Shown here in pieces: positions 23,043-32,577 of a stretch of 48,551 bases of DNA. This stretch comes from Bacteroidota bacterium (GTDB lineage: Bacteria > Bacteroidota > Ignavibacteria > Ignavibacteriales > Melioribacteraceae). The stretch is from contig JAJYXU010000028.1 in the NCBI GenBank assembly GCA_021801605.1, positions 1 to 48,551 of the forward strand, written 5' to 3'. Below the pieces are notes generated by a model that was not told where the DNA came from, searched no databases, and worked only from the letters and a program-made list of their open reading frames with translations. Each line of letters opens with the position of its first letter. Position 1 is the first letter of the stretch. A program made the translations under genes and the position numbers.

Positions 23043-24821
23043 ATGGCTGAACCTAAAAGACTTTTCGATTTGATTCCCTTTCAAATAGAAAATTATCCAA
23101 TTAAAAATTGTGTTTCTGATAAAAAAGAGGGTCAATGGATAAGTTACAGCACCGAAGAAGTTCAATCAATCATAGATAAGTTTGGTCTCGGTCTGTTGAA
23201 GCTTGGAGTTAATCCCGGGGATAAACTTGCTATTATTTCTCCAAATAGAACTGAATGGAATTTTGTTGATCTTGGAATTCTTCAAGTAGGTGGCGTTGAT
23301 GTTCCTATCTATCCTAATATCAGTGTCGAAGAGTATGAATATATTTTAAACGATGCAGAAGTGAAATATGTCTTCGTTGCAAATCTGGATTTGTATCAAA
23401 AAATATTTTCCATCAAGCACAAAGTAAAATCGTTGATTGATATCTACACGTTCGATAAACTTGAAGGTAAAAAACATTGGAAAGAAATTTTGGAGATTGC
23501 CGATGAATCACTTAGAGAAAGACTTAATCAGATTAAAGATAGTGTTAAGCCAGATGATTTAGCAACGATAATTTATACTTCCGGAACTACCGGAGTTCAA
23601 AAAGGAGTAATGCTTTCTCACAATAATATTTTGAGTAATGTAAATTCGATTCAACAAATTATGCCAATAAATAATTCTCATCGTGTTATCAGTTTTCTTC
23701 CTATCTGTCATATCTTCGAACGAACTGCAGTTTATTATTATATGAGAATCGGTGCTGCGATTTATTATGCGGAAAGTATTGAAAAGGTTGGTGATAATCT
23801 TAAAGAAGTAAAACCGAATTACTTTACAACCGTACCGCGTCTTCTTGAGAAGATTTATGATAAGATTATGGAAAAGGGAAGAGAACTTAAACAACCGAAA
23901 CAAGCAATCTTTGGCTGGGCTGTAAATCTGGCAAATCATTTTCATCCACAAGGTAAAACCAATTTATTTTATGATGTACGACTTTGGGCAGCACGAAAAA
24001 TTGTTTTTTCAAAATGGCTTGAAGCTCTCGGCGGTGAAGTTAAAGGAATTATCAGCGGCGCCGCTGCATTACAGCCGCGTCTCGGAAGAATTTTCACTGC
24101 TGCCGGTGTTAATATTGTTGAAGGATATGGACTCACCGAAACAAGTCCGGTCATCACGTGCAATCGTTTGGAAGATTTTTATATAGGAACTGTTGGTTAT
24201 ACAATTCCGGATGTGCAAATAAAGATTGCCGCTGAAACCGGCGAAATATTAACCAAAGGTCCAAATGTTATGCTTGGTTATTACAATAAACCGGAGGCGA
24301 CCAAAGCAGCGATTGATGATGAAGGATGGTTTCATACCGGCGATATTGGAGTTATGGTTAATGACAAATATTTAAAAATTACTGATAGATTAAAAGAAAT
24401 CTTTAAAACATCCGGCGGTAAATTTATTACTCCTCTTCCAATCGAAAATAAAATGAAAGAATCTCTCTTCATAAGGAATATTATTGTAATTGGTGAAAAT
24501 CAAAAATTCTGTGCCGCGCTTGTTGTACAGGAATTTGATTTCATAAAAAAATGGTGCGAAAAGAAAAGTGTTAAAGATTATCTTGAAAAAGGAATGACCT
24601 GTACTGAAGCTGTAAAGGAAAGAATCTGGAAGGAAATTCAGCATTACAATAAACGATTCAGCCATATTGAACAAATAAAAAAATTCGAATTAGTTGATAA
24701 AGATTGGACGGTTGACTCAGGCGAATTGACTCCGACATTAAAATTAAAGCGAAAAGTAATTATGAAAAATTATGCACACTTAATTGACAAAATTTATTCA
24801 GAACCATTAACTACAAACTAA
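23043..24821 (+). CDS. fadD: Long-chain acyl-CoA synthetase (AMP-forming)
   Basis: 592 residues. The adenylate-forming motifs are IIYTSGTTGVQKGVMLSH (about 178-195), VEGYGLTETSPVITCN (about 359-374), GWFHTGDIGVM and LKITDRLKEIFKTSGGK, the last carrying the fatty-acyl signature and catalytic Lys region. It activates fatty acids to acyl-CoA at the membrane. GAGGT precedes the ATG. It is the first gene of a plus-strand block continuing with fadN, fadA and fadE, and lies opposite the ScfR-like regulator. The bacterial FAA1/LACS branch fits; substrate length is not determined. Confidence 0.92.
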   Translation: MAEPKRLFDLIPFQIENYPIKNCVSDKKEGQWISYSTEEVQSIIDKFGLGLLKLGVNPGDKLAIISPNRTEWNFVDLGILQVGGVDVPIYPNISVEEYEYILNDAEVKYVFVANLDLYQKIFSIKHKVKSLIDIYTFDKLEGKKHWKEILEIADESLRERLNQIKDSVKPDDLATIIYTSGTTGVQKGVMLSHNNILSNVNSIQQIMPINNSHRVISFLPICHIFERTAVYYYMRIGAAIYYAESIEKVGDNLKEVKPNYFTTVPRLLEKIYDKIMEKGRELKQPKQAIFGWAVNLANHFHPQGKTNLFYDVRLWAARKIVFSKWLEALGGEVKGIISGAAALQPRLGRIFTAAGVNIVEGYGLTETSPVITCNRLEDFYIGTVGYTIPDVQIKIAAETGEILTKGPNVMLGYYNKPEATKAAIDDEGWFHTGDIGVMVNDKYLKITDRLKEIFKTSGGKFITPLPIENKMKESLFIRNIIVIGENQKFCAALVVQEFDFIKKWCEKKSVKDYLEKGMTCTEAVKERIWKEIQHYNKRFSHIEQIKKFELVDKDWTVDSGELTPTLKLKRKVIMKNYAHLIDKIYSEPLTTN

Positions 24822-24833
24822 ATAAAAAACATT

Positions 24834-27239
24834 ATGAAAAGAAAAATCAATGAAGTTGCTGTACTTGGTTCCGGCGTAATGGGCTCACGCATCGCTACTC
24901 ATTTTGCAAATATTGGATGCAAAGTCTATTTGTTAGATATAGTACCAAAGGAATTGAATGATTCCGAAAAGAAAAAAGGGTTTACTTTGCAAGACCCGGC
25001 TGTTCGCAACAGAATAGCAAATGACAATCTACAAAATGTTCTCAAAGCAAAACCATCACCAATTTATCGAACTGATTTTGCTTCAAGAATTTCTACCGGT
25101 AATTTTGATGACAATATGAACTGGCTTTCGAATGTTGATTGGATTATCGAAGCGGTTGTTGAAAATCTGGAGATCAAAAAGAAAGTTTTTGATAATGTTG
25201 AAAAGTTTCGTAAACCCGGGACTTTGATTACAACAAACACTTCCGGAATTCCTATTCATTTAATGAATGAAGGACGAAGCGAAGATTTTCAAAAACATTT
25301 TTGCGGGGCACACTTCTTCAATCCTCCGCGTTATCTTCAACTATTAGAAATTATTCCAACACCAAAAACAAGTCAAGATGTTATTGATTTTTTGATGTGG
25401 TACGGTGATTTGTATCTTGGCAAAACAACAGTGCTATGCAAAGACACGCCAGCATTCATAGCAAATCGAATCGGTGTTTTCAGCATTATGGCTGTCTTTA
25501 AGCTGAAAAAAGAATTGGGGTTGAGTATAAAAGAAATTGATACTCTGACCGGACCACTGACCGGCAAACCAAAATCAGCAACATTTAGAACTGCTGATGT
25601 TGTTGGTGTTGATACGCTGGTGAAAGTTGCAAATAATGTTTATCACGATTGCCCGGAAGATGAAGCAAGAGATCTTTTTGCAATTCCGGATTATGTGAAC
25701 AAACTTGTTGAGAACAATTGGCTCGGTGATAAAACGGGACAAGGTTTCTACAAGAAATCAAAAGATGAAAAAGGCGAAAAAATAATCCTTGAACTTGACA
25801 CAGAAACATTTGAGTACAAGCCAAGTCCAAAATCAAATATGGCTTCTGTTACTGCTGCAAAACCGATTGATAATCTAAAAGACAGATTAAAAGTTTTGCA
25901 CGGCGGCAAAGATAAAGCGGGAGAATTTTTACACTCACTTAATTTTTACATTTTCCAATATTCATCAAATAGAATTCCAGAAATTAGTGATGAGCTTTAT
26001 AAACTTGATGATGCAATGCGTGCCGGATTTGGTTGGGAATTAGGGCCATTCGAAACCTGGGATGCTCTCGGCGTTAAAAAAACAGTTGAGCAAATGACCT
26101 CAACAAATATGAAACCCGCTGATTGGGTTTTGAAAATGTTGGAAAGCGGATTCACTTCTTTCTATAAATCCGAAAATGGAAAGATGAAATTTTACGATAT
26201 CATTTCTAATTCCTATAAAGAAATTCCCGGCAAAGGTGATTTTATTATTCTTGATAACTATAGAGCAAATGAACCGGTCTGGAAAAATTCCGGTGCAACT
26301 TTGCACGATATTGGTGATGGAGTTGTTAATCTCGAGTTCCAAACAAAAATGAATTCAATCGGTTCAGAAATTTTGGAAGCAATAAATAAATCAATTGAAA
26401 TTTCTGAAAAAGATTTTAAAGGATTAGTAATTGGAAATAACGGACAACATTTTTCTGCCGGCGCAAACTTAGCAATGATGTTTATGCTTGCAACAGAACA
26501 AGAGTATGATGAATTAGATATGGTAGTTCGACAATTTCAGAATACTACAATGCGCGTTCGTTACTCAAACATTCCGATTGTAGTTGCACCGCATTCATTA
26601 GTACTTGGCGGCGGCTGCGAAGTTTGTTTACACTCAGATAAAATTAATGCATCTGCAGAAACTTACATCGGTTTGGTTGAAGTAGGTGTGGGTATTATTC
26701 CCGCCGGCGGCGGCACAAAAGAAATGACACTTCGGGCTTCCGATACTTATATTGAAGGCGGAATCGAACTTCCGGAACTTCAAAAAAGATTTATGAACAT
26801 CGCAACTGCAAAAGTATCAACCTCTGCAGAAGAAGCTTTTGATATGGGAATTTTTAGAAAAGGACTTGATACTTATTCCATAAATCCAGATCGCGTAATT
26901 GCCGATGCAAAAAAATATGCTATTCTGATGGCAGACAGAGGTTATACAAAACCAATTCCGCGAACTGATATTAAAGTACTCGGTCGCACCGCACTTGCAA
27001 CATTGTTACTCGGCATTCATTCGTTCCGATTAGGAAATTTCATTACTGATCACGATAAAAAAATTGTAGAAAAGCTTGCCTACATTATGTGCGGCGGAGA
27101 TCTTTCTGAAGGCAGTTTGGTTTCAGAACAATATCTGTTGGATTTAGAGCGCGAAGCATTTTTAAGCTTGATAGGTGAAAAGAAAACTTTGGAAAGAATT
27201 CAAAGCATTTTAACGACCGGTAAGCCATTAAGAAATTAA
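24834..27239 (+). CDS. fadN: 3-hydroxyacyl-CoA dehydrogenase / enoyl-CoA hydratase, FadN type
   Basis: 801 residues. The NAD-binding start is VAVLGSGVMGSRIATHFANI. HCDH domains occupy about 1-315 and 340-440 (GFGWELGPFETWDALG). A crotonase domain is last, about 470-700, with oxyanion region GQHFSAGANLAM and catalytic Glu positions in LGGGCEVCLHSD and VEVGVGIIPAGGGT. This order (dehydrogenase before hydratase) is that of B. subtilis FadN, opposite to E. coli FadB. It carries out steps 2 and 3 of beta-oxidation. The gene starts 12 bases after fadD without a clear ribosome site and precedes fadA. Confidence 0.92.
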   Translation: MKRKINEVAVLGSGVMGSRIATHFANIGCKVYLLDIVPKELNDSEKKKGFTLQDPAVRNRIANDNLQNVLKAKPSPIYRTDFASRISTGNFDDNMNWLSNVDWIIEAVVENLEIKKKVFDNVEKFRKPGTLITTNTSGIPIHLMNEGRSEDFQKHFCGAHFFNPPRYLQLLEIIPTPKTSQDVIDFLMWYGDLYLGKTTVLCKDTPAFIANRIGVFSIMAVFKLKKELGLSIKEIDTLTGPLTGKPKSATFRTADVVGVDTLVKVANNVYHDCPEDEARDLFAIPDYVNKLVENNWLGDKTGQGFYKKSKDEKGEKIILELDTETFEYKPSPKSNMASVTAAKPIDNLKDRLKVLHGGKDKAGEFLHSLNFYIFQYSSNRIPEISDELYKLDDAMRAGFGWELGPFETWDALGVKKTVEQMTSTNMKPADWVLKMLESGFTSFYKSENGKMKFYDIISNSYKEIPGKGDFIILDNYRANEPVWKNSGATLHDIGDGVVNLEFQTKMNSIGSEILEAINKSIEISEKDFKGLVIGNNGQHFSAGANLAMMFMLATEQEYDELDMVVRQFQNTTMRVRYSNIPIVVAPHSLVLGGGCEVCLHSDKINASAETYIGLVEVGVGIIPAGGGTKEMTLRASDTYIEGGIELPELQKRFMNIATAKVSTSAEEAFDMGIFRKGLDTYSINPDRVIADAKKYAILMADRGYTKPIPRTDIKVLGRTALATLLLGIHSFRLGNFITDHDKKIVEKLAYIMCGGDLSEGSLVSEQYLLDLEREAFLSLIGEKKTLERIQSILTTGKPLRN

Positions 27240-27277
27240 TTAACAATGAATTTTAAAATTAAATAAGAAGAATAATT

Positions 27278-28453
27278 ATGAGAGAAGCATTTATAGTTGC
27301 CGGATTTCGTTCCGCTATTGGTAAAGCAAAAAAAGGCGGGTTCCGTTTTCATCGCCCGGACGATCTTGGCGCAGAAGTAATTAAACATCTGATGAAATCT
27401 GTTCCGCAACTCGATCCTCATCGTGTTGATGATGTCATTGTCGGAAACGCATTTCCTGAAGCTGAACAAGGATTACAAGTCGGAAGAATGATTTCACTTT
27501 TATCTCTTCCAATCGAAACTCCCGGTTCAACCGTAAATAGATTTTGCGGTTCCGGTATAGATACAATTGCAACAGCATTTGCGCGAATTCATACCGGTAT
27601 GATGGATTGTATTATTGCCGGCGGTGTCGAATCAATGTCGCTCGTTCCAATGACCGGTTGGAAACTTGCACCGAATTATATGATCGCAAAAACAAATCCC
27701 AATTATTATTTAGGAATGGGATTAACTGCGGAAGAACTTGCAAAGGATTTTAAAATTAGCCGCGAAGAACAGGATTTGTTTTCTTTCAAGTCACATCAAA
27801 AAGCAGTCAATGCAATCAACAACGGTTACTTCAAAGATCAAATTGTTCCGATAGAAGTTGAACACGTTTATGTTGAAGAGAACAAAAAGAAAACTAAAAA
27901 ATTTATAGTTGATACAGATGAAGGACCACGAGCAGATACAACAATTGAAGCATTAGCAAAATTAAAACCGGTCTTTGCAGAAAAAGGAACTGTTACTGCC
28001 GGCAACTCATCACAAACTTCTGATGGAGCCGCATTCGTTCTAGTTATGTCCGGTGAAATGATGAAGGAATTAAACTTAAACCCGATTGCAAGATTAGTTT
28101 CATACGCAGTTGCAGGTGTTGATCCACGGATAATGGGAGTCGGACCAGTCGCAGCAGTTCCAAAAGCATTAGAGAAAGCGGGATTATCTTTGAATGATAT
28201 TGATCTTATTGAATTAAACGAAGCATTTGCGGTTCAATCATTAACAGTAATACGCGAACTGAAATTGAATGAAGAAATATTGAATGTTAACGGCGGTGCT
28301 GTTGCATTAGGTCATCCGCTTGGCTGCACAGGTGCAAAACTCACAGTTCAAATTCTTCACGAACTAAGAAGAAGAAATAAAAAATATGGAATGGTTACGG
28401 CTTGTGTTGGTGGTGGACAAGGTGTCGCCGGTATTTATGAATTATTAAACTGA
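27278..28453 (+). CDS. fadA: Acetyl-CoA acyltransferase (3-ketoacyl-CoA thiolase)
   Basis: 391 residues, the same as typical FadA. The nucleophilic Cys is in STVNRFCGSGIDTIATA (about 90), the active His in NGGAVALGHPLGCTGAK and the second Cys in TACVGGGQGVAGIYE. It cleaves 3-ketoacyl-CoA to acetyl-CoA, the last step of beta-oxidation. It sits between fadN and fadE exactly as in the Bacillus fadNAE operon, with gaps of about 38 bases on each side. Confidence 0.95.
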   Translation: MREAFIVAGFRSAIGKAKKGGFRFHRPDDLGAEVIKHLMKSVPQLDPHRVDDVIVGNAFPEAEQGLQVGRMISLLSLPIETPGSTVNRFCGSGIDTIATAFARIHTGMMDCIIAGGVESMSLVPMTGWKLAPNYMIAKTNPNYYLGMGLTAEELAKDFKISREEQDLFSFKSHQKAVNAINNGYFKDQIVPIEVEHVYVEENKKKTKKFIVDTDEGPRADTTIEALAKLKPVFAEKGTVTAGNSSQTSDGAAFVLVMSGEMMKELNLNPIARLVSYAVAGVDPRIMGVGPVAAVPKALEKAGLSLNDIDLIELNEAFAVQSLTVIRELKLNEEILNVNGGAVALGHPLGCTGAKLTVQILHELRRRNKKYGMVTACVGGGQGVAGIYELLN

Positions 28454-28488
28454 ACGAAAAATAATTTAATTAATAAAAGGAATTAATT

Positions 28489-30279
28489 ATGTCTGACGAA
28501 ACAACAAACAAAATTTTGTTCGGCGGAGAATTTTTGATTAAAGATAGTGATCCGCAAAGTATCTTCATTCCGGAAGAAATTAATGAAGAACAAAAAATGA
28601 TGGTTGAAACAGCAGCCAGTTTTGTCCAAAATGAAATCTGGCCAAAGCTCGATGCAATTGATAAACAAGAGCCGGGGTTAACAATTTCTCTTTTGGAAAA
28701 AGCCGGTGAACTCGGGTTACTTGGTACTTCTGTTCCGGAAGAATTCGGAGGACTTGGCGGAGATTTTAACACCAACACTTTTCTTGCCATGGAATTAGGA
28801 ACAAGTTATTCTTTTGGTGTTTCATTTGCCGCGCATACCGGAATAGGAACTCTTCCAATTCTTTACTACGGTAATGCTGAACAGAAAGCCAAATATCTTC
28901 CAAAGCTTGCTTCCGGTGAAATGAAATCAGCATATTGTTTAACAGAACCGACTTCCGGCTCAGATGCACTCTCTGCAAAAACTACGGCTAAACTTTCTGA
29001 TGATGGAAAGTATTATATTCTTAATGGGCAAAAAATGTGGATCACCAACGGCGGCTTTGCAGACATATTAATTACATTCGCACAAGTCGATGGTGATAAA
29101 TTTACTTGCTTCATTATTGATACAAACTCGCTCGGATTCACTCGTGGTGAAGAAGAAAACAAAATAGGGATCAAAGGTTCATCAACACGAGCATTATTTT
29201 TGGATAATGTAAAAGTTCCTAAAGAAAATATTCTCGGTGAAATTGGCAAAGGTCATTACATTGCTTTCAATGTATTGAATGTGGGTCGTTTCAAATTATG
29301 TGCAATGACAACCGGCGGTGCAAAAAGATTTTGCTCGATTGCTGTTCAATATGCAAATGAACGAAAACAATTTGGTAAAACGATTGCAAGCTTTGGAGCT
29401 ATCAAATACAAATTAGCGGAACAAGCAATAAGAATTTTTGTTTCTGAATCAGCAACAATGCGAACCAGCGGTTTGATAAATGATAAAGAACACGAATTGC
29501 TTGCAAGCGGAAAAAGTTACAGCGAAGCTATGATTGGTGCTGCTGAAGAATATGCAATTGAAGCCGCAATGTTAAAAGTTTTTGGTTCAGAAGTTTTAGA
29601 TTATGTTGTTGATGAAACCGTTCAAATTCACGGTGGATATGGTTACTCGGAAGAATATCCCGCTGCACGCGGTTACCGCGATTCAAGAATCAACAGAATA
29701 TTTGAAGGCACTAATGAAATCAATCGTCTTCTTACGGTTGATATGCTTGTTAAACGCTCGATGAAAGGAAGACTTAATTTATTGGGTCCAGCAATGGCAA
29801 TTCAAAAAGAGTTGATGAGCGTCCCCGAATATGGTGAAGAACCATCGGGAGTTCTTGCTAAAGAATTACAAGCAATCAGAAATGCGAAGAAAGCAATATT
29901 AATGACTGCCGGTATGGCTGTTCAAAAGTTTATGCAGAAGTTAGCAGATGAACAAGAAATGATCATGAATCTAACCGATATGTTAATTGAAGTTTTCACT
30001 TCAGAATCCGCAATTCTTAGAACGCAGAAATTAGCAACTATGAAAAGCGAAGCTGAACTTCAACCATATATTGATATGACACAAACATATGTAAGCGATT
30101 CACTTGAAAGAATTAATCTTTACGGCAAGCATGCCATTTCTTCATTTGCCGAAGGTGATGAGCTTAAACTTTTAACACTTGGTTTGAAACGATTCGCAAA
30201 GTTTGATCTTATAAACACAGCTAAGTTAAGAAGAAATATAGCAAACCGGATGATTGAAGCGAATGGTTACTGTTTTTAA
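28489..30279 (+). CDS. fadE: Acyl-CoA dehydrogenase, long FadE type
   Basis: 596 residues, matching the B. subtilis FadE length rather than the 380-residue short type. The dehydrogenase core is at about 25-410 (AYCLTEPTSGSDALSAKT, GQKMWITNGGFADILITFAQ, the FAD segment VQIHGGYGYSEEYPAARGYR, then RINRIFEGTNEINR). A C-terminal helical extension follows (about 430-596). It makes trans-2-enoyl-CoA, passing electrons to ETF. AAGGAA precedes the ATG. The stop codon is one base before the 108-bp inverted-repeat element, which probably serves as the operon's 3' hairpin. Confidence 0.94.
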   Translation: MSDETTNKILFGGEFLIKDSDPQSIFIPEEINEEQKMMVETAASFVQNEIWPKLDAIDKQEPGLTISLLEKAGELGLLGTSVPEEFGGLGGDFNTNTFLAMELGTSYSFGVSFAAHTGIGTLPILYYGNAEQKAKYLPKLASGEMKSAYCLTEPTSGSDALSAKTTAKLSDDGKYYILNGQKMWITNGGFADILITFAQVDGDKFTCFIIDTNSLGFTRGEEENKIGIKGSSTRALFLDNVKVPKENILGEIGKGHYIAFNVLNVGRFKLCAMTTGGAKRFCSIAVQYANERKQFGKTIASFGAIKYKLAEQAIRIFVSESATMRTSGLINDKEHELLASGKSYSEAMIGAAEEYAIEAAMLKVFGSEVLDYVVDETVQIHGGYGYSEEYPAARGYRDSRINRIFEGTNEINRLLTVDMLVKRSMKGRLNLLGPAMAIQKELMSVPEYGEEPSGVLAKELQAIRNAKKAILMTAGMAVQKFMQKLADEQEMIMNLTDMLIEVFTSESAILRTQKLATMKSEAELQPYIDMTQTYVSDSLERINLYGKHAISSFAEGDELKLLTLGLKRFAKFDLINTAKLRRNIANRMIEANGYCF

Positions 30280-30280
30280 T

Positions 30281-30388
30281 GAGGTTGTCTCATAAGTAAT
30301 TATTCAAATAAAAAATCTGCGAAAATCTGTTTAATCTGTGTTTATCAGCGGTCTATTATTTAAAAAATTTTACTTATGAGACAACCTC
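30281..30388. mobile_element. 108-bp MITE-like element, copy 2 (after fadE)
   Basis: It is identical in all 108 bases to the copy at 13683-13790, with the same 19-bp perfect terminal inverted repeats. Flanks are TTTTTAAT and ATTGTTG, so AT may be a 2-bp target duplication. It starts one base after the fadE stop codon, so insertion did not disturb the protein. It has no coding capacity and would depend on a transposase encoded elsewhere. Confidence 0.75.
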
Positions 30389-30468
30389 ATTGTTGCAAAA
30401 CAAAGGGGTACGATACAAAACATATCCTCGTAGAGGATCAACAAGAAGACTAAGATAAAAGATAAGCA

Positions 30469-31356
30469 ATGTTACAACAAAACTATAATACTCCAATGCT
30501 TAAAGAAGGTTCGCTTGAAGGGAAAGTAATTTTAATCACCGGTGGCGGAACCGGACTAGGAAAAGCGATGGGAAAATATTTCTCGGAACTTGGAGCAAAG
30601 CTCGTTATAACAAGCCGCAAATTGGATATACTTGAAAAAGCAGCCGAAGAAATTTCGAATGCAACAAAAAACGAAGTTTTTCCTTTTCAATGTGATGTTT
30701 CCGATTATCATCAAGTTGAACAATTATTAAAAGCATCAGTTGAAAAATTTGGTAAAGTTGATGGCTTAGTGAATAATGCAGCCGGAAATTTTATCAGTCC
30801 AACTGAGCGTCTTTCGAACAAAGCTTTTGATATTATTATTAACATTGTATTAAAAGGGACATACAACTGCACGCTTGCTTTCGGAAAACACTGGATTGAG
30901 AAGAAACAAAAAGCTACTGTGCTGAATATTGTAACAACATATTCGTGGACAGGATCTGCGTTCGTTGTTCCATCTGCAGCAGCAAAAGCGGGAGTTCTAG
31001 CAATTACACGCTCGCTTGCAGTTGAATGGGCAAAGTATGGAATTCGTTTTAATGCAATTGCACCGGGACTTTTTCCGACTAAAGGTGCGTGGGAAAGATT
31101 ATTGCCGGGCGATCTTCAAAATAAATTTGATTTAAAAAAGAAAGTCCCGCTTCAACGCGTTGGCGAACATCAAGAACTTACAAACTTGGCAGCATATTTA
31201 ATTTCTGACTTTTCTTCATTCATTAATGGCGAAGTTGTAACAATTGACGGAGGCGAATGGCTAAATGGAGCCGGACAGTTCAACATTCTGCAAGCAATTC
31301 CAAAAGAACAATGGGATGGAATAGAAAAGATTGTTCGTAATGTTAAAGGAAGCTAA
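30469..31356 (+). CDS. fadH: SDR family 2,4-dienoyl-CoA reductase-like enzyme
   Basis: 295 residues. The Rossmann motif is ILITGGGTGLGKAMGKYF (about 20-37) and the NAG-type motif is VNNAAGNF. The catalytic region is TYSWTGSAFVVPSAAAKAGV, where the classical YxxxK Tyr is replaced as in mitochondrial/peroxisomal-type dienoyl-CoA reductases. It ends with IDGGEWLNGAGQF. It would reduce 2,4-dienoyl-CoA with NADPH so that unsaturated fatty acids can enter beta-oxidation. Placement after fadE supports this. The flavin-type E. coli FadH is unrelated; the symbol follows B. subtilis usage. The ribosome site is weak. Confidence 0.8.
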   Translation: MLQQNYNTPMLKEGSLEGKVILITGGGTGLGKAMGKYFSELGAKLVITSRKLDILEKAAEEISNATKNEVFPFQCDVSDYHQVEQLLKASVEKFGKVDGLVNNAAGNFISPTERLSNKAFDIIINIVLKGTYNCTLAFGKHWIEKKQKATVLNIVTTYSWTGSAFVVPSAAAKAGVLAITRSLAVEWAKYGIRFNAIAPGLFPTKGAWERLLPGDLQNKFDLKKKVPLQRVGEHQELTNLAAYLISDFSSFINGEVVTIDGGEWLNGAGQFNILQAIPKEQWDGIEKIVRNVKGS

Positions 31357-31441
31357 ATATTTTGGATTTTACAATTAAATACAATTTCTTCTAAAGTATT
31401 TTTTTAAAAAAATTCTCTAAACTTTTATTGAAGATAATTTA

Positions 31442-31903
31442 ATGAAGCCCACAAAAAACAAATCCGACTTTAAAAATTATTATGATGTAGTAGTAACTTT
31501 TGATAAAGTTGATATGCTGCATATCGTCAACAATGCTGTTTACTTTAATTACTTTGAGCAAGCCAGAATTAAGTATGCAAAGGATATTGGCTTTCTTCCC
31601 GAAAAAGGAATTTCACTTGATGGGACTACTTTTTATATGGTTAGGAATGAAATCAATTATCTTAAAGCTGCTCTTTTCGAAGATAGATTGCGTGTATACA
31701 CAAGAATTGCATATATAAAAAATTCTAGTTTTGGTTTTGAACATATCATAGAAAATTTAGATAAAGGAATTATCATTGCAGAAGGCACAGGTGTTCTTGC
31801 CCATGTAGATCCGGTTTTAAAAAAATCTGTTCCACTTCCGGAAGAATTTTATCAAAAAGTTTTAGGATATGAGCACAAAGTCGAAATACTTAAATCCAAA
31901 TAG
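31442..31903 (+). CDS. Acyl-CoA thioesterase, hotdog fold (second paralogue)
   Basis: 153 residues. YDVVVTFDKVDMLHIVNNAV followed by YFNYFEQARIKYAKDIGF is the 4HBT motif, with the usual Asp replaced or shifted relative to the paralogue at 20941 (VRFSDLDAMRHVNNATY). In the motif position both have Asp followed by a hydrophobic residue and H-V/I-NN. It probably hydrolyses acyl-CoA and closes the fatty-acid block. Its end overlaps the minus-strand relic of an arsR gene. Confidence 0.8.
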   Translation: MKPTKNKSDFKNYYDVVVTFDKVDMLHIVNNAVYFNYFEQARIKYAKDIGFLPEKGISLDGTTFYMVRNEINYLKAALFEDRLRVYTRIAYIKNSSFGFEHIIENLDKGIIIAEGTGVLAHVDPVLKKSVPLPEEFYQKVLGYEHKVEILKSK

Positions 31904-32103
31904 ACATTTATTTTTTTTGATGACAATTGCACAGTTGATTGTGCCAAAAGCAAACTCTCAACCAAATCGTTACAAATACAATTGAATATATTTACGAGCA
32001 ATTCCATTATTGTTACTCTTGCCGGATGAGAGAAAGTTTTAGCGTATTTAACTACATCTTTTTGGAGATTGGTGTATCCTTCATTTTTGACAAAGCAGCC
32101 CAT
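31852..32103 (-). pseudogene. Truncated arsR remnant
   Basis: The ATG at 32103 has a strong AAGGAG site, and the reading begins like an ArsR repressor: VVKYAKTFSHPARVTIMELL, then CICNDLVESLLLAQSTV (to about residue 58, near base 31930). After STV, where intact ArsR proteins continue into the recognition helix (SQHL), the sequence becomes unrelated and runs into the thioesterase gene. So the metal-site CIC motif is kept but the DNA-binding helix is lost. It is divergent from the intact arsR, with an operator-like dyad between them. Confidence 0.7.
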
Positions 32104-32132
32104 CGTATTCTCCTTTTTACTTAAAAAATATT

Positions 32133-32148
32133 ATTCACCTAAGTGAAT
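32133..32148. promoter_or_regulatory. Dyad upstream of the arsR remnant
   Basis: ATTCAC-ctaa-GTGAAT, 6-bp arms, 30 bases upstream of the truncated arsR start. It differs in sequence from the two TTCGGT-type dyads of the intact ars operon, so it was probably the operator of the lost repressor. Confidence 0.45.
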
Positions 32149-32190
32149 TCAGCAAAGAATTAATTTGGAAGTTATAAGAGGGCAAGTTAT

Positions 32191-32210
32191 ATTTCGGTTA
32201 ACAACGAAAT
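32191..32210. promoter_or_regulatory. ArsR operator 1 (before arsR)
   Basis: ATTTCG-gttaacaa-CGAAAT, ending 7 bases before the arsR ATG. Its core TTCGGTTAACAACGAA shares 12 of 16 positions with the dyad before arsC at 32580-32595 (TTCGGTAAATAGCGAA). Repetition before two adjacent genes of the same operon supports an ArsR binding site (inference). Confidence 0.55.
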
Positions 32211-32216
32211 GAAATT

Positions 32217-32561
32217 ATGAAAGAATCGACAAATATATTCAAGGCGTTATCGGATAAGAACCGTATGCGTATCTTGAAAATGCTTCAAATAAAACCTCTC
32301 TGTGTTTGCGAAATAACCGATATTCTCCAACTTGCCGCTTCTACCGTATCTCAACATCTTAGTATATTAAAGAAAGAAGGATTTATACTTGAAGATAGAG
32401 AAGGCAAGTGGGTGAACTACTTAATAAACCAGCGACCGGGTGATCAAAGAATTTCTGCAATTCTCAGCTCATTGGATTTTTGGATCGGTGATAATCAATT
32501 GATTGATACTGATAAACAGAAAGTTAAAGTTGTAGATCGTTATAAAGTTTGTGGGTTATAA
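32217..32561 (+). CDS. arsR: ArsR arsenic-responsive repressor
   Basis: 114 residues. The winged helix is FKALSDKNRMRILKMLQIKP, then LCVCEITDILQLAASTVSQH and LSILKKEGFILEDREGKW. The Cys pair CVC in the helix after KPL is the As(III) site of the ELCVCDL class. It represses the downstream arsC-acr3 genes and is released by arsenite. Two related dyads, before this gene and before the first arsC, are probable operators. No clear ribosome site except AAATTATG. Confidence 0.9.
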   Translation: MKESTNIFKALSDKNRMRILKMLQIKPLCVCEITDILQLAASTVSQHLSILKKEGFILEDREGKWVNYLINQRPGDQRISAILSSLDFWIGDNQLIDTDKQKVKVVDRYKVCGL

Positions 32562-32577
32562 TTTTTTTTGCTTAAAT

